This document shows positions 1-10,860 of a DNA stretch of 64,000 nt, piece after piece. Made by a program: the position numbers and the translations under genes. The DNA is from Prorocentrum cordatum (lineage: Eukaryota > Sar > Dinophyceae > Prorocentrales > Prorocentraceae), in contig CAUYUJ010014193.1 in NCBI GenBank assembly GCA_963575745.1, forward strand, positions 243,357 to 307,356, written 5' to 3'. Position 1 is the first letter of the stretch. Each line of letters starts with the position of its first letter. The notes below the pieces were generated by a model that saw only the letters and a list, made by a program, of their open reading frames with translations, was not told the DNA's origin and did not search any database.

Positions 1-310
1 GCTTTGCCTTTCCTTTGCGTTGCTTTTGCTTTTGCTTTGCTTTGCTTTGCGTTGCTTGTGCTTTGCTTTGCTGTCGCTGCTGTTGCTTTGCCTTTGCTTT
101 GCTGATATGCTATGCTATGCTCTGCTATGCTATGCTCTGCTATGCTGCGCTCTGCTATGCTGTCCTGTGCTGTGCTGCGCTATGCTATGCTATGCTATGC
201 TATGCTATGCTGCGCTATGCTATGATATGCTGGGCTATGCTATGATATGCTGTGCTGCGCTATGCTATGCTACGCTATGCTATGCTATGATTTGCTCTGC
301 TATGCTAAAG
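1..310. repeat. TTTGC/TATGC pentanucleotide array
   Basis: The first 300 bases are a 5-bp tandem repeat that drifts from TTTGC-like to TATGC-like units. Open frames here are Cys/Tyr/Leu/Ala low-complexity translations and are not genes. Confidence 0.9.
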
Positions 311-425
311 CTCAGCGAAGCTAAGATGAAGGTAAGCTAAGCTAAGGTAAACCTGAGCTAAGATGAAGCTAAGCTAAACTCAGATGAAATAAGCTAAGCT
401 AAGATGAGATAAGCAACGCTAAGCC
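300..425. repeat. AGCTA/GCTAA degenerate pentanucleotide array
   Basis: This continues the previous array with a different 5-bp unit (AAGCT/AAGATG variants). The unit contains AGCT, so the array is partly self-complementary. Confidence 0.8.
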
Positions 426-734
426 AAGGGGACGTAACTGGGGGAACCGCAGGGCGGATACCGGGGGAACCGCCCGGGCCGGTTCCCACTGCCCGACCCC
501 TTTACGCAAAGAGAGTAAGAACCCTTCTAGGCAGAGCCTAGGTAGGGAATTGGAGCAGCTGGATGTCTGGGTTGGAAGGGGCCACACATTGGGAGGGCCC
601 CTCAAGCTTTCGTCAGGCACGCGCAGTGTCCGTATAGTTAAAGAGCACGAGCGCAGCTGAGCACAGGAGGGCGTGCAGGCAGCCACGGAGCTCGGACATG
701 CAGAAGCAAGGTGCGGACAACGCAGCAAGGGTCA

Positions 735-1320
735 CTTCCAATGACCTTCCAGAAGAAACCCAACCCTGAGACCCCAGAGCGTCCATGAGGCTTTGGCGGG
801 AGAGCGTCACGCTTTCCGTCGCAGAGCTCCCGAGACCCAAGAAACCCAGGGCACCCTGGAGCAAGCAGGGTGTTTCCTGGCATGGGTCTCCACTGTACAC
901 GCAAGACCCAGACCCCCTCGCGTTGTATAAAAAATCAGGGCGGGACGTTTTTGGCTATTTTTGGCCCCAGGGGGCCCTCGCCGGGCCTCGGGAGCGTCAA
1001 GAAATGGCTCGGGACGAAAAACCAGTCCCAGAGAACGGGTCGGGACGTCCAGGGACGCCGTCCTGAATCAATCAGGACGTCGCATGTCTGGGGACTATAA
1101 TACAGTGGTGGCCCGACTACGATCGAGAAACCTTCCCCAAGAAACCCAACCCTGAGACCCCAAAGCGTCCATGAGTATTTGGTGGGAGAATTGACACCTT
1201 CCGTCGCAAAGCCATCGAGGGCCCTAATAAAACCAGGGCAACCTGGAGGCAAGCAGGGTGCTTCTTGGCATGGGTCCCACTGCACACGCAAGACCCAAAC
1301 CCCCTAAGGGTCCAGACCTC
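735..1320. repeat. Direct duplication of a ~185 bp segment
   Basis: Bases ~740-920 and ~1126-1315 align by eye. Both run from an ACCCTGAGACCCC start through GCGTCCATGAG and GCAAGCAGGGTG to GCAAGACCCA. One copy of the dispersed ~170 bp repeat lies between them. The copies differ by many substitutions and small indels, so the duplication is old. No coding function is seen. Confidence 0.75.
940..1105 (+). repeat. Dispersed ~170 bp repeat, copy 1
   Basis: The copy contains GGGGGCCCTCGCCGGGC, then GTCAAGAAATGGCTCGGGACGA, then GGGTCGGGACGTCCAGGGACG and ends near GCATGTCTGGGG. The same blocks recur in order at four other places in the window, in both orientations. That indicates an interspersed element (SINE- or MITE-like). 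No tRNA-like promoter boxes were recognised. Confidence 0.75.
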
Positions 1321-1494
1321 TGGGGGTCGCATCATGCAAAAAGTATCACGACGTCGGGGGTCGGGGAAGAGCGACCCTGGCTAAGAGTGGCCTTTGGTGC
1401 GCGGCTCGTTGGGGGAGGCGGGGTGGCCAACCCTGGGCGCGCAAGCCGCTGCCACCGCTTCGCGCTCAGACGATCGAGAGAGACACCACCCCAG

Positions 1495-1690
1495 ACATGC
1501 GACGCCCTGAATGTTTCAGGACGGCGTCCCTGGAAGACCCGACCCTTTCCCCGGGACAGGTTTTTCGTCCCGAGTCGTTTTTTCGACGGCCCCGAGTCCC
1601 AGCGAGGGCCCCCTGGAGCCAAAAATGGCCAAAAACCTCCCGTCCGGATGTCTTCACGACCCGATCATGTCTGGGACTGGGCCCGCACTG
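1495..1690 (-). repeat. Dispersed ~170 bp repeat, copy 2 (inverted)
   Basis: Reverse complement of copy 1: it starts with CATGCGACG, continues through CCCGACCCTTTCC and TTTTTCGTCCCGAG, and ends in AGCGAGGGCCCCCTGG followed by AAAATGGCCAAAAA. Confidence 0.75.
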
Positions 1691-2224
1691 AAAAGGTCAC
1701 TCCGGCGAAGGGTCACGCTGACGTGTCGTCGAACCTGGAGGCCAGCCGGCCGGGCCACCGCGTAGGGCGAGATCGCCGGGGGCCGCGGCTGCAGGACGCC
1801 CGCCCCCGTGGCGTAGGCGGCAGGCGTGAAAGTGGAACGCATCCGCTTCGCAGCCGGCGCCTCTGGGGAGACCAAAAGGTACCGATACCGCTACTCCCAG
1901 GACCTCTCCTGGGGAGCGTTCTGACCAGGATTTCGAGGCGAATCCAACGGTGGCGACGAGGGCCTCCGAGGAGGCCCCAAAAAGGGGAAAACGAGGGAAG
2001 GGTAGAGGTACGGGTACCTTTTCCTCCTCTGAGCCTCCGCGGCGATCTCCTCCTCGTACGCCGCCGCCGCCTCGAAGGCCGCCGCCTCGCCCGCGGCCGC
2101 CTTCTCCTCTTCCCCTGTCCTCTGCTCCTGCTTCTGCTGCCCGACGCTGCGCACCTCTCCCGAGCCCCTCCTCCTGCCAAGCCCTGGATCTGGGATCGCC
2201 GAGCTTGGAGCTCTCTCTATCCCC

Positions 2225-2405
2225 GACCCCCTCGCGTCGTGAACAAAGTCACGACGGGAAATTCTTCGCCGTTTTCGGCCTTCGGGGGCCCTCACCGAAC
2301 CTCGGGACCGTCAAAAAACGACTCCGGATGAGAAGTCTGTCCCAGGGAAGGGGTCGAGACCTATGGGGGTCGACGCTGTGAAAAAAACACTAGGTCGGGG
2401 GTCTG
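2225..2405 (+). repeat. Dispersed ~170 bp repeat, copy 3
   Basis: Same block order as copy 1: CCCCCTCGCG, then GGGGGCCCTCACCGAACCTCGGGA, GTCAAAAAACGACTC and CCCAGGGAAGGGGTCG. It is separated from copy 2 by about 530 bp of GC-rich sequence in which I see no gene, although long proline/arginine-rich frames are open there. Confidence 0.7.
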
Positions 2406-2579
2406 TGTTTGGCGCCTCATGAAGCCTCCAGGGTCGCCCTGGGAACGTCTGGCGCGGCCTGATCTTTACAACCACCTTCTCCCGCAGCGTCGGCATCAGA
2501 GAGAACCCCGTCAATGAACGAGAGCCCTGCTGAACGAGATGCTCCACCATTCCCAGACATCTGGCCGCTCCAATTTCTT

Positions 2580-2700
2580 CGATGCGTGGGCCCCGGAGGT
2601 CAGGACCACTTCCCCGGAGCCGGTTTTTTGTCCTGAATAGTTTTTTGGCGCCCCCGAAGCCCGGCGAGGGCCCCCAGAGGCTAATAAGGGCCCTAAGAAA
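2580..2700 (-). repeat. Dispersed ~170 bp repeat, copy 4 (inverted, partial)
   Basis: Contains GGTTTTTTGTCCTGAATAG and CCCGGCGAGGGCCCCC, the reverse complement of the copy 1 core, and then runs into a CCCAAGAC-type degenerate array. Confidence 0.65.
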
Positions 2701-2930
2701 ACCCCCAGGTGGCCTAGGACAACACCTTCTGGCCTCAGAACGGCCCAAGAGCGGCTCAAGACAGTCCAATATGGCCCCAGAATGGAAGACAGCCCCAAGA
2801 GAGTCAACAGACAGCCGAGAGTGGCCCAAGACTACCCAAGACAGAACCAAGACAGCCGAAGAGGGCCCCAAGACGGCCTCACATAAGCCGATTACAAGCC
2901 CCAGACGGCCCAGGTATTGAGCAGGGATCG
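2690..2930. repeat. Degenerate CCCAAGAC(A/G)G minisatellite
   Basis: A run of 9-12 bp units built on CCCCAAGACGG/CCCAAGAGG. The same unit makes the arms of three composite repeats at 12.9, 15.2 and 16.6 kb. Confidence 0.7.
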
Positions 2931-2964
2931 ACCGTCCCGGCATTCCTATAGGCCTACCATGACA

Positions 2965-2995
2965 TGCTCTTAGAACCCCAAATGTTCTAAGAGCA
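2965..2995. repeat. Perfect 12-bp hairpin with TTCTAAGA arms
   Basis: TGCTCTTAGAAC and GTTCTAAGAGCA are exact reverse complements around the 7-nt loop CCCAAAT. The TTCTTAGAA/TTCTAAGAA motif is repeated in hairpins at 3.66-3.76 kb. Confidence 0.8.
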
Positions 2996-3661
2996 GAAGC
3001 AATGTTCTTAGAATATCCACCATATGTGTTAAAGCAGGACATCATCACCCAGAAATGTTATAATAACATTTTGTGCAGACCACAAAACAAAAAGGTGAGT
3101 CTATAGGCGAGCTGGGACGCTTCGCCACTGCTTGAAGGTAGGTCCCATGGGGACCCTCCAAGGAATGAGAACCTCCAAAAGAGCAGCGACGATAAGTGTC
3201 GCATGGTACGGCCTGGGCGTTGCTCGAACCACCCCGCCACACTCAGTGTTGCCGTGGCCCGGTGGCGGCACTTGCCGCAGGCAGCTAGACAACAAGAAGA
3301 GAGCAAGGCAGCACGAGTTTCGTTTTAACTTGCCAGTCATCCTCCTCGTTCCCTTCCTGCTCGCGCTCGCGTCCCTGCTCCCGCTGCTCCCCCTCCTCCG
3401 CCATCGCCGCTTTGGCTCTCGACACTGCGCGCCCCGATCGTGACCGTCGAATGACTCTGCCTTTCGCATGAAGCGTGGGTGTCCCCCCTCCGACAAGATC
3501 AATCTCGCCTCGTCGCGCACCGCTCCGTGCGTTGAAGCGCCTTCGGCGCGCGGTGGGTGTCCGCGGTGGCGCTGTCGCCGAGGGCGACGCCCCTCCAACA
3601 CTTGCTTATGGACCTCGAAGTATTGGCATCGCGCAGAGGAGGCCAGAGGGGGAGGGGGGAA

Positions 3662-3760
3662 GGCTTCTTAGAAACACCCTGTTTCTTAGAAGGCGACGGC
3701 CCTACATCCACAGACGAGGCCCGCGCCTCCTTAGAAGCAGGGGTGCTTCTAAGAAGCCTT
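3662..3760. repeat. Cluster of CTTCTTAGAA hairpins
   Basis: GCTTCTTAGAA, TTTCTTAGAAGGC and CTTAGAAGC...GCTTCTAAG occur within 100 bp. The last pair is a perfect 9-bp stem around AGGGGT. These look like another small palindromic family, related to the hairpin at 2965. Confidence 0.65.
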
Positions 3761-3840
3761 CCCCCAACCCCTTCTGCACCCCTCTGCGAGCGGCCTAAAA
3801 TATCCCCCCTTGTGACCGTCGGGCGCCCGGCACGATTGTT

Positions 3841-4178
3841 CGGCGGCGGAGGCGGAGGCGGAGGCGGAGGAGGAGGCGGAGAAGAAGGAGGGGGAGAAGG
3901 AGGGGGAGAAGGAGGAGGAGGAGGAGGAGGAGGAGGAGGGGAAGGAGGAGGAGGAGGAGGAGGAGATGGAGGAGGAGGAGATGGAGGAGGAGGAGGAGGA
4001 GGAGGAGGAGGAGGAGAGGAGGAGGAGGAGGAGGGGAGGAGGAGGAGGAGGAGGAGGAGGAGGAGGAGGAGGAGGAGGAGGGAGGAGGAGGAGGAGGAGG
4101 AGGAGGAGGAGGAGGAGGGGGAGGAGGAGGAGAAGGAGGAGGAGGAGGAGGAGGAGGAGTCGGAGGCGGAGGAGGACC
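3841..4178 (+). repeat. GGA/GGC polypurine array
   Basis: More than 300 bp of almost uninterrupted GGA with GGC and GGGA variants. The long open frames (poly-Gly, poly-Glu/Arg and the proline/serine complements) come from the repeat and are not genes. The tract ends where retroelement A's 3' side begins. Confidence 0.95.
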
Positions 4179-4950
4179 AGCGTCAGGCCTGGTCGTGCAA
4201 CCAAGGGACGGGAACACGGGACTATCATACAAAATTAATCGGGTCTTAAAGACTTGCCCGACTTGGGATGGCGACCGGCCTTGATAGCAGATGCAGTATA
4301 TGTCTGCTTATATATGGTATGCCCGTGATCTGAAGGCCCCAAACAGCTATCCTGCAACCTGCAATTCGCAACTTTGCCACTGGACACCTGATAGGAACCG
4401 CACAGAGTGCACACCATGGCCCACGAGAGCACCAAGACACGATGGCCCTGGAGCTCAACGAGTTCCTCGGCAGGCGCAGGGTCCCCAGGGGCTTCTTGAG
4501 GCCATTGGTCCCGTGGCAACTCTACACCTTCAAAAGCCGCGGCCCCCTAACAGGACAACCTTCACAGCGTGAGACCTCATCAGGGGGGCTGTCTGTAGCT
4601 CCTGATCCGCTCTCGCCTTCAACCTCTCTTTGGCCGACGGGATACACAATGTTCCCAAGAGTTTCCCAGGACGGGCTTGCGTACGGGCAACCGCTAAACA
4701 GGTTCTACATTGGAAAACCTGGGGGGCCCTAACTACCATACAACGTTGCGTGAGCGCTACCGACGGAAACTTCCTAGTCGATATCCTCAGGAGATGTCCA
4801 GGTCGCCCACTCATTGAATCACGTGCAGCCATCTTGGCCGCTGCACAAGAGAAAAACGTCGCCTGCATGCGTGCGTCGTGGAGCCGAGCCTCGAACAGCT
4901 TTACTATCACATCTGGCAGCGCATGGGTCATTGCACCCTCCTTGGCGAAG

Positions 4951-6372
4951 TCATCCGCCCACATGTTGCCGAGTACAAACTCCCAGGGGAACATTTTGCC
5001 TGGCAGCATCTTCAATGTACGGCTCGATTGCGAGGTGCGAAGGGCACCATAAAAACTGCGGCCTGGCAACACTCGCCGAGCAGCGGTACTGAATCGAACG
5101 CAGAATATCTGCATACGGCGCCTGCGCATCTGTATATTCAGGCAGCCATTGTTGCCCTTCTTGGACCAGTCCGAGCAGGTCCGAAGCAATCAACGATATT
5201 CCTGGGATATGGGTCAAGGCCTGGAGCACTGCAAACCTTTCCGCGCGTCCAACAGCCTGGATTGGCCCCAACAGGGGCCCATAGATAGCTCTAATCGGCA
5301 TTCCGGTGTCCCCGAGCTGCACCGCAGACCACCCGCATCGTCGGAGTTCTGGCCAACTCGGGGCCATCCCATATCCGTCCGGATATACAGTACTCGCCCA
5401 AGAAAGCTTATCCGACTCCCAGTCCCCCCAGAACTCGATTGTCAGCTTATCTTCAACATACGGTGGAACCACAGGACTAAGGGGCATTCCAACTGAGGTC
5501 TCGCAATAATCATGATCCTCCGGACCTCCTCCTGGCTGACCCTTGCCATGAAAATAAGAGCGCACATGTTCCAGATCGGGGTCCCAGTTTAAATCAGGAT
5601 CCTCAGACACGTCGCAAAGGAACCCAGGGCACTGGAAAAACTCGTGGCCGACTGTCGCTTTGTCAGCTGAGCACCAGCAGCATGCAGGAGAGATACGATA
5701 GCCAGCGCGAGCCAGTTGGTCTCGTGACCACATCGCACCTGACCAAAGAGAGCGTAGAGCACCAGCGAAACGAGGATGTTTAACTGCTGCATCCCCTCCT
5801 CCCGCACATTTCCTCAATAGCCTGGTCCATATTATCTCCCCTCCCGCGCAGACGTCTCGATGGTGCTCGATGATCTGCCGAGCTTGCCAGCGTTCGACGC
5901 CTTGCCGAACGAGCTCAAGAATGGAACGAGGAAGACGCTGCATACCAAACAAGTGCCCAAGATCACTGATGAGCACCGTACTGGAACACATATCCCAGCC
6001 AATCCTTGCCAGGGAGAGAAGAAGCACAGCTATTGGTCCACTTGCCGTGGGCCAGGATGCTCTGGATGCATGGATCTCCCGGACCTTCACCCACGCCCTC
6101 TGGAGCCCCCCAAGACTTACCCTCTGGTCCCATATGAACGAAACGTAGGCCCTGAGGGGGTCCATGGTGGCACCATACATCGGATCGTACTTGGCGTCAG
6201 TCTGGGTGGCAAGCATGGGCGTAATAGAAGAAGATGTGCTGGCCCTTCCAGCGAGCACAGCAGCTGTCTGCCGCAAAATAGAAAGCTCCTGATCACTTAC
6301 TCCAGCGACAGTGGCACCATGAGCAGCAGCTGGCTGTTCGCCACAGAAGCGCGGCTCGGTGGTCAGCCCCAC
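4951..6372 (-). CDS. Retroelement A: CCHC finger plus RNase H domain
   Basis: A 473-residue frame. Around residues 225-250 there is a CCWCSADKATVGHEFFQC segment, a C-X2-C-X8-H-X4-C finger like the one between RT and RNase H in many non-LTR elements. The C-terminal half (about 310-460) has an RNase H-like pattern: an Asp in YPDGYG, a Glu in AERFAVLQAL, an Asp in IASDLLGLV and a His in WCPSHL. RNase H would remove the RNA strand after target-primed reverse transcription. The N-terminal part probably continues the RT thumb. No translation start can be assigned, because the frame is a fragment of a larger polyprotein. Frames at 4530-5189 extend past the RNase H end and are less certain. Confidence 0.6.
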   Translation of the reverse strand: MGLTTEPRFCGEQPAAAHGATVAGVSDQELSILRQTAAVLAGRASTSSSITPMLATQTDAKYDPMYGATMDPLRAYVSFIWDQRVSLGGLQRAWVKVREIHASRASWPTASGPIAVLLLSLARIGWDMCSSTVLISDLGHLFGMQRLPRSILELVRQGVERWQARQIIEHHRDVCAGGEIIWTRLLRKCAGGGDAAVKHPRFAGALRSLWSGAMWSRDQLARAGYRISPACCWCSADKATVGHEFFQCPGFLCDVSEDPDLNWDPDLEHVRSYFHGKGQPGGGPEDHDYCETSVGMPLSPVVPPYVEDKLTIEFWGDWESDKLSWASTVYPDGYGMAPSWPELRRCGWSAVQLGDTGMPIRAIYGPLLGPIQAVGRAERFAVLQALTHIPGISLIASDLLGLVQEGQQWLPEYTDAQAPYADILRSIQYRCSASVARPQFLWCPSHLAIEPYIEDAARQNVPLGVCTRQHVGG

Positions 6373-6399
6373 GCCGCAACATCTTGAGTCTGGGGAGAC

Positions 6400-8045
6400 T
6401 CTCCGAAAGCTGCTTCAGCCTAGCCTTGGCCTGACGCCTGACAGGTCGGGCCCCGCTGAGCTCGTGCCCAAGATTCCTGACCCAAGACTTGGCCCTGAGG
6501 TGCATCATCTTAGCGAGCCTCCAAACCCATGCCTAGCCGAAACAGCCGTGGCCACCCACCCAGACTCCTTGACCTGCAACAGGAGCCCTGACTGTGCAGT
6601 GTCCTTCACGAAGCACTGGGCCCCCTTGAAGAGCTCCTGCGCCGAGTTCCCTTTGGGCCCCGTCCACTGTAAAGTAGAGTCATCAACCAAGGCCCTGGGG
6701 TACACATTGGGGCTGACCTGGGTGACCTTATGTATGGCCCTGTAGGTGAGGATGCTGAGGAGAGTCGTAGCATGCGCACGCCCCGCAAGAATCCCTTGAC
6801 GAGCCCTGAACCCTTTACTCCAGCACCCAAACGCACGAACAACTCGAGGTTGAGAATGAGCCCAGGAGCACCCAGAGTAGCTTCATGGGGAACTGCATCT
6901 CCTGAGCCCCAAGAGCCACGGCCGAAAACACCACCGTCTCCAAGCATTTCCATATGTCCAGGAACACAGCTATCGAACACTCTTCCAGACGATCAGGGAT
7001 TGCAGCCTGCAGGTGTGCTCGTAGGCTGAGAAACTGGGAGATGCCCCTTCGATTGCCCCAGATATGCTTACTTCCACGAGATGCAACCCATGCTCTGGAT
7101 ATGGGGCGCCTGGCCCTGACCAAAGTCTGATCATTCTCTCGGCCAACGTGAGTAACATTGATCCCCCATCGGGCTTGGCCAGGCGTACAAGTTCATGAAT
7201 TATTCGGTTCGGCGGCCAATATAGCAAGTTCTCGCAGGCCGTGAAGAGAGCACAAACTGCAAAAAAACCTGGATGTGAGAGATATCCGGAGGACCTTGGA
7301 TGTAGACGATTAGGCCCCGTGGCCGTATTCCATGGAAAAGCGCGCGCCGCCTCTTGCAACATAGCTGGCGTGAGCGCTGGAAGCGAAGCGCATTCAGCAG
7401 CATCATGTGGCAGCGGGTTGCTCGTATCGTCATGGCAGCTCCATACTTCACTCCACTGTTCCAATTCACGATCAGCGAACTGGCAAAGTTGGGAGAGGTC
7501 TGCCTGATTCACCACCGCCTCCAGCGCCTTGGCCCGCGAGGCACGATGGGCAGCACCTGCGCCCTTCAAGAAAGCCGCACGTGCCCATTTACTCCAGCTC
7601 TTGTCTGCCTCTTTGTGGTACTCCGCGAGGAATGCATCGGCCTGCGCCGCAATCTTAAAAACAATGGGCAAAAACTCAGAGTGCATAAGAATCTCAGAAT
7701 CCATCATGAGAAAATTACAACCCAGTCATCAAGGCACCTCAGCGTCGTGTCCGCCATGCGCACCTTGTTCAGGAAGTTGCTTACATCCGTCAGCGATCGC
7801 GCCAATCTCTGAACGGGGGTGAACACCTTGTGGTTCACGGTGTGATTCTTGTGCCCACTGCGTGCGCCAGGGTCTCGGCCGACCTTGGCGTCCTGACCAT
7901 GTGTTTTAGGACCCTTTGTCGAGCTCGAGTGGGGGCGAGGTTTGCCAGTATGGACCACCGTCCAACCAGCGTCTGCAGGAGCTTGAACAATAACCTGCCC
8001 TGAGCGCGGGCTGGTGCAGTCGGGAAGGTAGAACGCGCCCCTCAC
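6400..8045 (-). pseudogene. Retroelement A: reverse transcriptase remnants
   Basis: The clearest piece is at 6970-7707. It has the LINE RT N-terminal signature FPWNTATGPNRLHPR followed by a LAKPDGGS...AERMIRLWSG block, matching the K-x-D/G-x-x-R-P-I region of RT fingers. An upstream frame at 7704-8045 abuts it. Frames shift before the palm motifs, and I could not find an intact (Y/F)xDD box between 6.4 and 7.0 kb. The RT is therefore broken or intron-split. Only short relics are visible at 6293-6980. Confidence 0.5.
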
Positions 8046-8085
8046 GTAGGTATTCGGGGATCATTATGCACCAGCACGCTCGCAC

Positions 8086-9150
8086 CTACATCAAGTGTTT
8101 AGCCAACCTCGCCGCCTGTAGCCACGCGCGAAGCTTGGGCCCATGCTGCTGATATCGACGCTGAGGCTGCCACTTAGCAAGCACGAACTTGGTTCTGGTT
8201 GGCCCACCACGGCCCATATAAGCTGCACCATGGTCGCCCACCTTCCCATAGCGATCACGCAACTCCACTCCCATCAACGCCATGCCCCATGCACGCTGCA
8301 ACGTGGGCTGGTCTACTGCATCCTCGATCGCGTGCATGATGGGTGTCCAATCCGTAGGAAATCTGGAACAGCCAATACGTGGTCCTTTCGGCAACTGACG
8401 AGGTTCGACTGGAAGACGTAGCCAGATTCCTGGTCTGTGCCTGAGAAAAGTATTGCCACTGGCGTGTGAGCGGGCAGCATGCTGTGATCCATGATCTGGG
8501 GGACTCCAACTCTGCTAGCGAGCACCTCCGACAGGATGAAGTAATCATAAGTCCTGCCTTCAGCACCATGGTTCACTCGGTAGGTGGCCCCAACTGGCGC
8601 AAGGAACATGGCTCTGATCTGCTCCAGCCAGGCTTGTCCTCGTAACTGATATGGCTCAGCATTCCAATCATCACCCACCACCCAGGGTCGACCACGAGAG
8701 TTGAGCCTTCCTAAATACATGGCCAACTGGTAGAGCACCGACATGTTGAACGCGCCAAGGCCAACGGAGCCCTGCAAATACAGAGACCCAAACCACCCCA
8801 CCCCGACATCCCCAGTTCACTTGGGCGGCAACAGCTTGTGCTGGAAACAGCTCATCCAAAGACAGAAGAGGTGGAGCAGTAATCATCATTTAGGTTGGGA
8901 CCAGGACAGCAGCATCTGCACTGAGTCCATCTGCTCCAGTGCGATCCGCTGCCGAAAGTACCCCATGGTATCCCATATCCTTCAACTGAGACTCGCGCTT
9001 GGGCAACATGGTCATGTCCGACTTGTGCTCCTGAATCAGCAGCGCCGCATCGCTAGCCTGCTCGACGCATGCCAAGAGAGGGCCTGCAGCATCTGCAGTG
9101 ATCGTGACAATTTGACCATTGACCCCATTATTACTGCCATGCTTCTCAGA
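8086..9150 (-). CDS. Retroelement A: EEP (APE-like) endonuclease
   Basis: The N-terminal endonuclease strand (IVTITADAAG, then LLIQEHKSD with the metal-binding Glu) lies at the end of a long frame at 8890-9150. The domain resumes in another frame at 8313-8801 with GDDWNAEP (the D-x-N of the active site), a YDYFILSE strand and a DHSML...HTPV segment for the final Asp-His pair. These are the expected exonuclease-endonuclease-phosphatase motifs in the right order. The enzyme would nick target DNA for retrotransposition. At least one frame change, near 8.85 kb, separates the two halves. The frame at 8086-8394 is the linker towards the RT. Confidence 0.65.
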
Positions 9151-9553
9151 AGATTCCTTGCCTGAGAATTTTCCATCCCCCTGGGAGACCGCGCGTGCCG
9201 AAGTCCCATCTGTCGATCCCGTCGAGGGCGGGGCCGGCGTGCATGGGGCGCGCGCTCGCGCCTCCCGAGCTCCAGCGATTCCACTCCCCAGGCCGTCCCC
9301 GCTCGACAGGGGGGCGCATGCCCTACCAGCGTGGGAGGTCACTTGGGAAGCAGTCTCCACCCTCTCAGGTCGAGAGGGGTCGGCGCCCAACGACGGTCCA
9401 CAGGGTGGGCGGCCGCGGCGCATGGCATGCACCATCTGAGTCGCCGTCGAGGAAGAAGTCGAATTCAAACCCATGGAGGCACACATGGCCTGACCCGCTG
9501 AGGAAATGACTGTGATCAACAATATCATAGCACAAATGACCGTCCTCATTAAA

Positions 9554-10632
9554 TTAGAACGCCTTGAAGCCTCCGAACTCTGTCTGCGCACGGAACAGCA
9601 GTAGTTTACGCGCAGCCTCTCGAAGATCCTCGGTTTCCTCAGGCTTGGGCACACCAGCAGCCTCGGGCATGGCCCCCAATGCTTCATTATTCGCCTCTTC
9701 GAACGACTTCTCACGCTGCTCCTGGATCCGCTGTGCCTCCTCTGCTGGCGCCTGCTCTCTCTGAGCTTCAGCAGCAGCAGCAACAGCATCTGGATCAGGT
9801 TGTCCAGGGGTCTCGTCACGTCCCAGTACCTTAACATGTGCATTGGTAATGATGGCGGGGGGCGCCTCCGCAATCCCCTTGACCAGGCTGTCCGCGAAGA
9901 CGCCTGCCCCAAGTTGTCGCAGGACTTCCCCCAGCTTCGTCGCGCCCAGGCCGAACGCTGCGACCAGAGAGCTTCCATCCTTGCTTTCAGGAAATCGCAC
10001 AGACGCCTTGGCCACCTCCACAGCCTGGGCGCGCATCTCCTCGAGCTTGGCTCTGCGCTCCACAACGAGTTCCTTGGCCTCTTCGGCCTCCTGCTGCAGG
10101 ATGGCTTGCTGAGCTTTCTTGTCCTTGACCAGTTCCCCTGCTTCGTAATTTGCAACCCCATCGCCCCAAATCGTCTCGTGAGATTGAGCATGCGGGCTGC
10201 AGCTGGCTTGTGCTTGTTGACTTCATCTTGCAGATACTCGCGTTCGTGCTGCAGCGCCTGCTTGAGTGAAACCCACTCCGTTCCTTCAAACTTTGTGGCC
10301 ACCTCCAGTTGTTTGCCGAGTTCTGCAATCCGCGCCCGCGCCTTGCCCTCATGATATCCTGGTGCTGGTGGCCCCGATGGTACTTCACCCGGATCGTCGT
10401 CGATGACCATGGCATGGTCGATCTGCGCTCGCTGGTGCTGGTCTCGCTCCCTGAGCTTGGCCTCCATGCGCTTGGTGGTGGTCTGTGCTTCTTGGAGCTG
10501 CTCACGTGTCTGGGCCCATGGGGCCTGCTTGCGCCAGCACCCGAGGCAGCACGGAAGGAAGGGGTTGTCGGCCCCTTGTACGAATGAAAGCACGTCCCCT
10601 TCGATCTTCGACACTTGAAGCACACATCCCAA
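9554..10632 (-). CDS. Retroelement A: coiled-coil ORF1-like region
   Basis: Two overlapping frames (8890-10632 and 9554-10063) carry long Gln/Glu/Arg-rich heptad-like stretches, for example REQLQEAQTTTKRMEAK and an EAQREQAPAEEAQRIQEQREK run. This suggests a trimeric or dimeric ORF1 RNA-binding protein. The frame changes at about 10.06-10.1 kb. The open frame after about 10.06 kb, Arg/Ser-rich, is a shadow. Confidence 0.5.
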
Positions 10633-10705
10633 TCTGGTTTATTGAAGAACCACTCGCCCGTCTTGCGCGCGCAAGACCGACATAACCAAGTGCGAGGCAT
10701 GCCGT
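10490..10705 (-). CDS. Retroelement A: zinc-ribbon at the ORF1 N-terminus
   Basis: In the minus frame reading into 10.5 kb, WLCRSCARKTG and then DWDVCFKCRRSKG give two C-X2-C knuckles about 19 residues apart, a zinc-ribbon/RanBP2-like finger. Such a finger is common at the N-terminus of non-LTR ORF1 proteins. The next cysteines (PCCLGCW) are in the adjacent frame at about 10.55 kb, so a frame change falls inside the finger region. Confidence 0.45.
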
Positions 10706-10748
10706 TCGCACTACGAGCAGGCGGCGCCATGGGCCGCCGCGCAGGAAG

Positions 10749-10776
10749 GGAACCACGGCTGGGGCCGCCGTGTTCC
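10749..10776 (+). repeat. Hairpin family 2, variant core GGCTGGGGCC
   Basis: GGAAC(C)ACGGC and GCCGTGTTCC are complementary apart from one bulged C, around a GGCTGGGGCCG core. This is the only family 2-like copy outside the 30-55 kb region. Confidence 0.5.
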
Positions 10777-10860
10777 TCGCGCGGTTCGCGTAGCCTGGCT
10801 CGCGACACCCCAGCCCTTCTGAAGTGCTGGGATCCGCAAGCACAAGAACTTGTGCCAGAA

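Larger units (their letters stand above)
4530..10830 (-). mobile_element. Non-LTR (LINE-like) retroelement A, decayed
   Basis: Read on the minus strand, the order is zinc finger and coiled-coil ORF1 (10.7-9.5 kb), EEP endonuclease (9.15-8.1 kb), RT (8.05-6.4 kb), CCHC finger and RNase H (6.37-4.95 kb). This is the layout of I/R1-type non-LTR elements that carry RNase H. The frame changes many times and no single ORF spans two domains, so the copy is probably dead, unless introns explain some breaks. GGA arrays flank it on both sides (3.84-4.18 and 10.86-11.6 kb). Confidence 0.75.

Noticed and set aside
1258-2381. Long Arg/Pro-rich frames on both strands (up to 357 residues)
   Set aside because: They span two copies of the dispersed repeat and GC-rich filler, show no domain, and are open on both strands, as expected of stop-poor GC-rich DNA.
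3557-4249. Long poly-Gly/Glu/Arg and poly-Pro/Ser open frames over the GGA array
   Set aside because: They are six-frame translations of a trinucleotide repeat with no non-repetitive domain. Similar frames occur over every GGA tract (10.86-11.6 and 63.7-64.0 kb).
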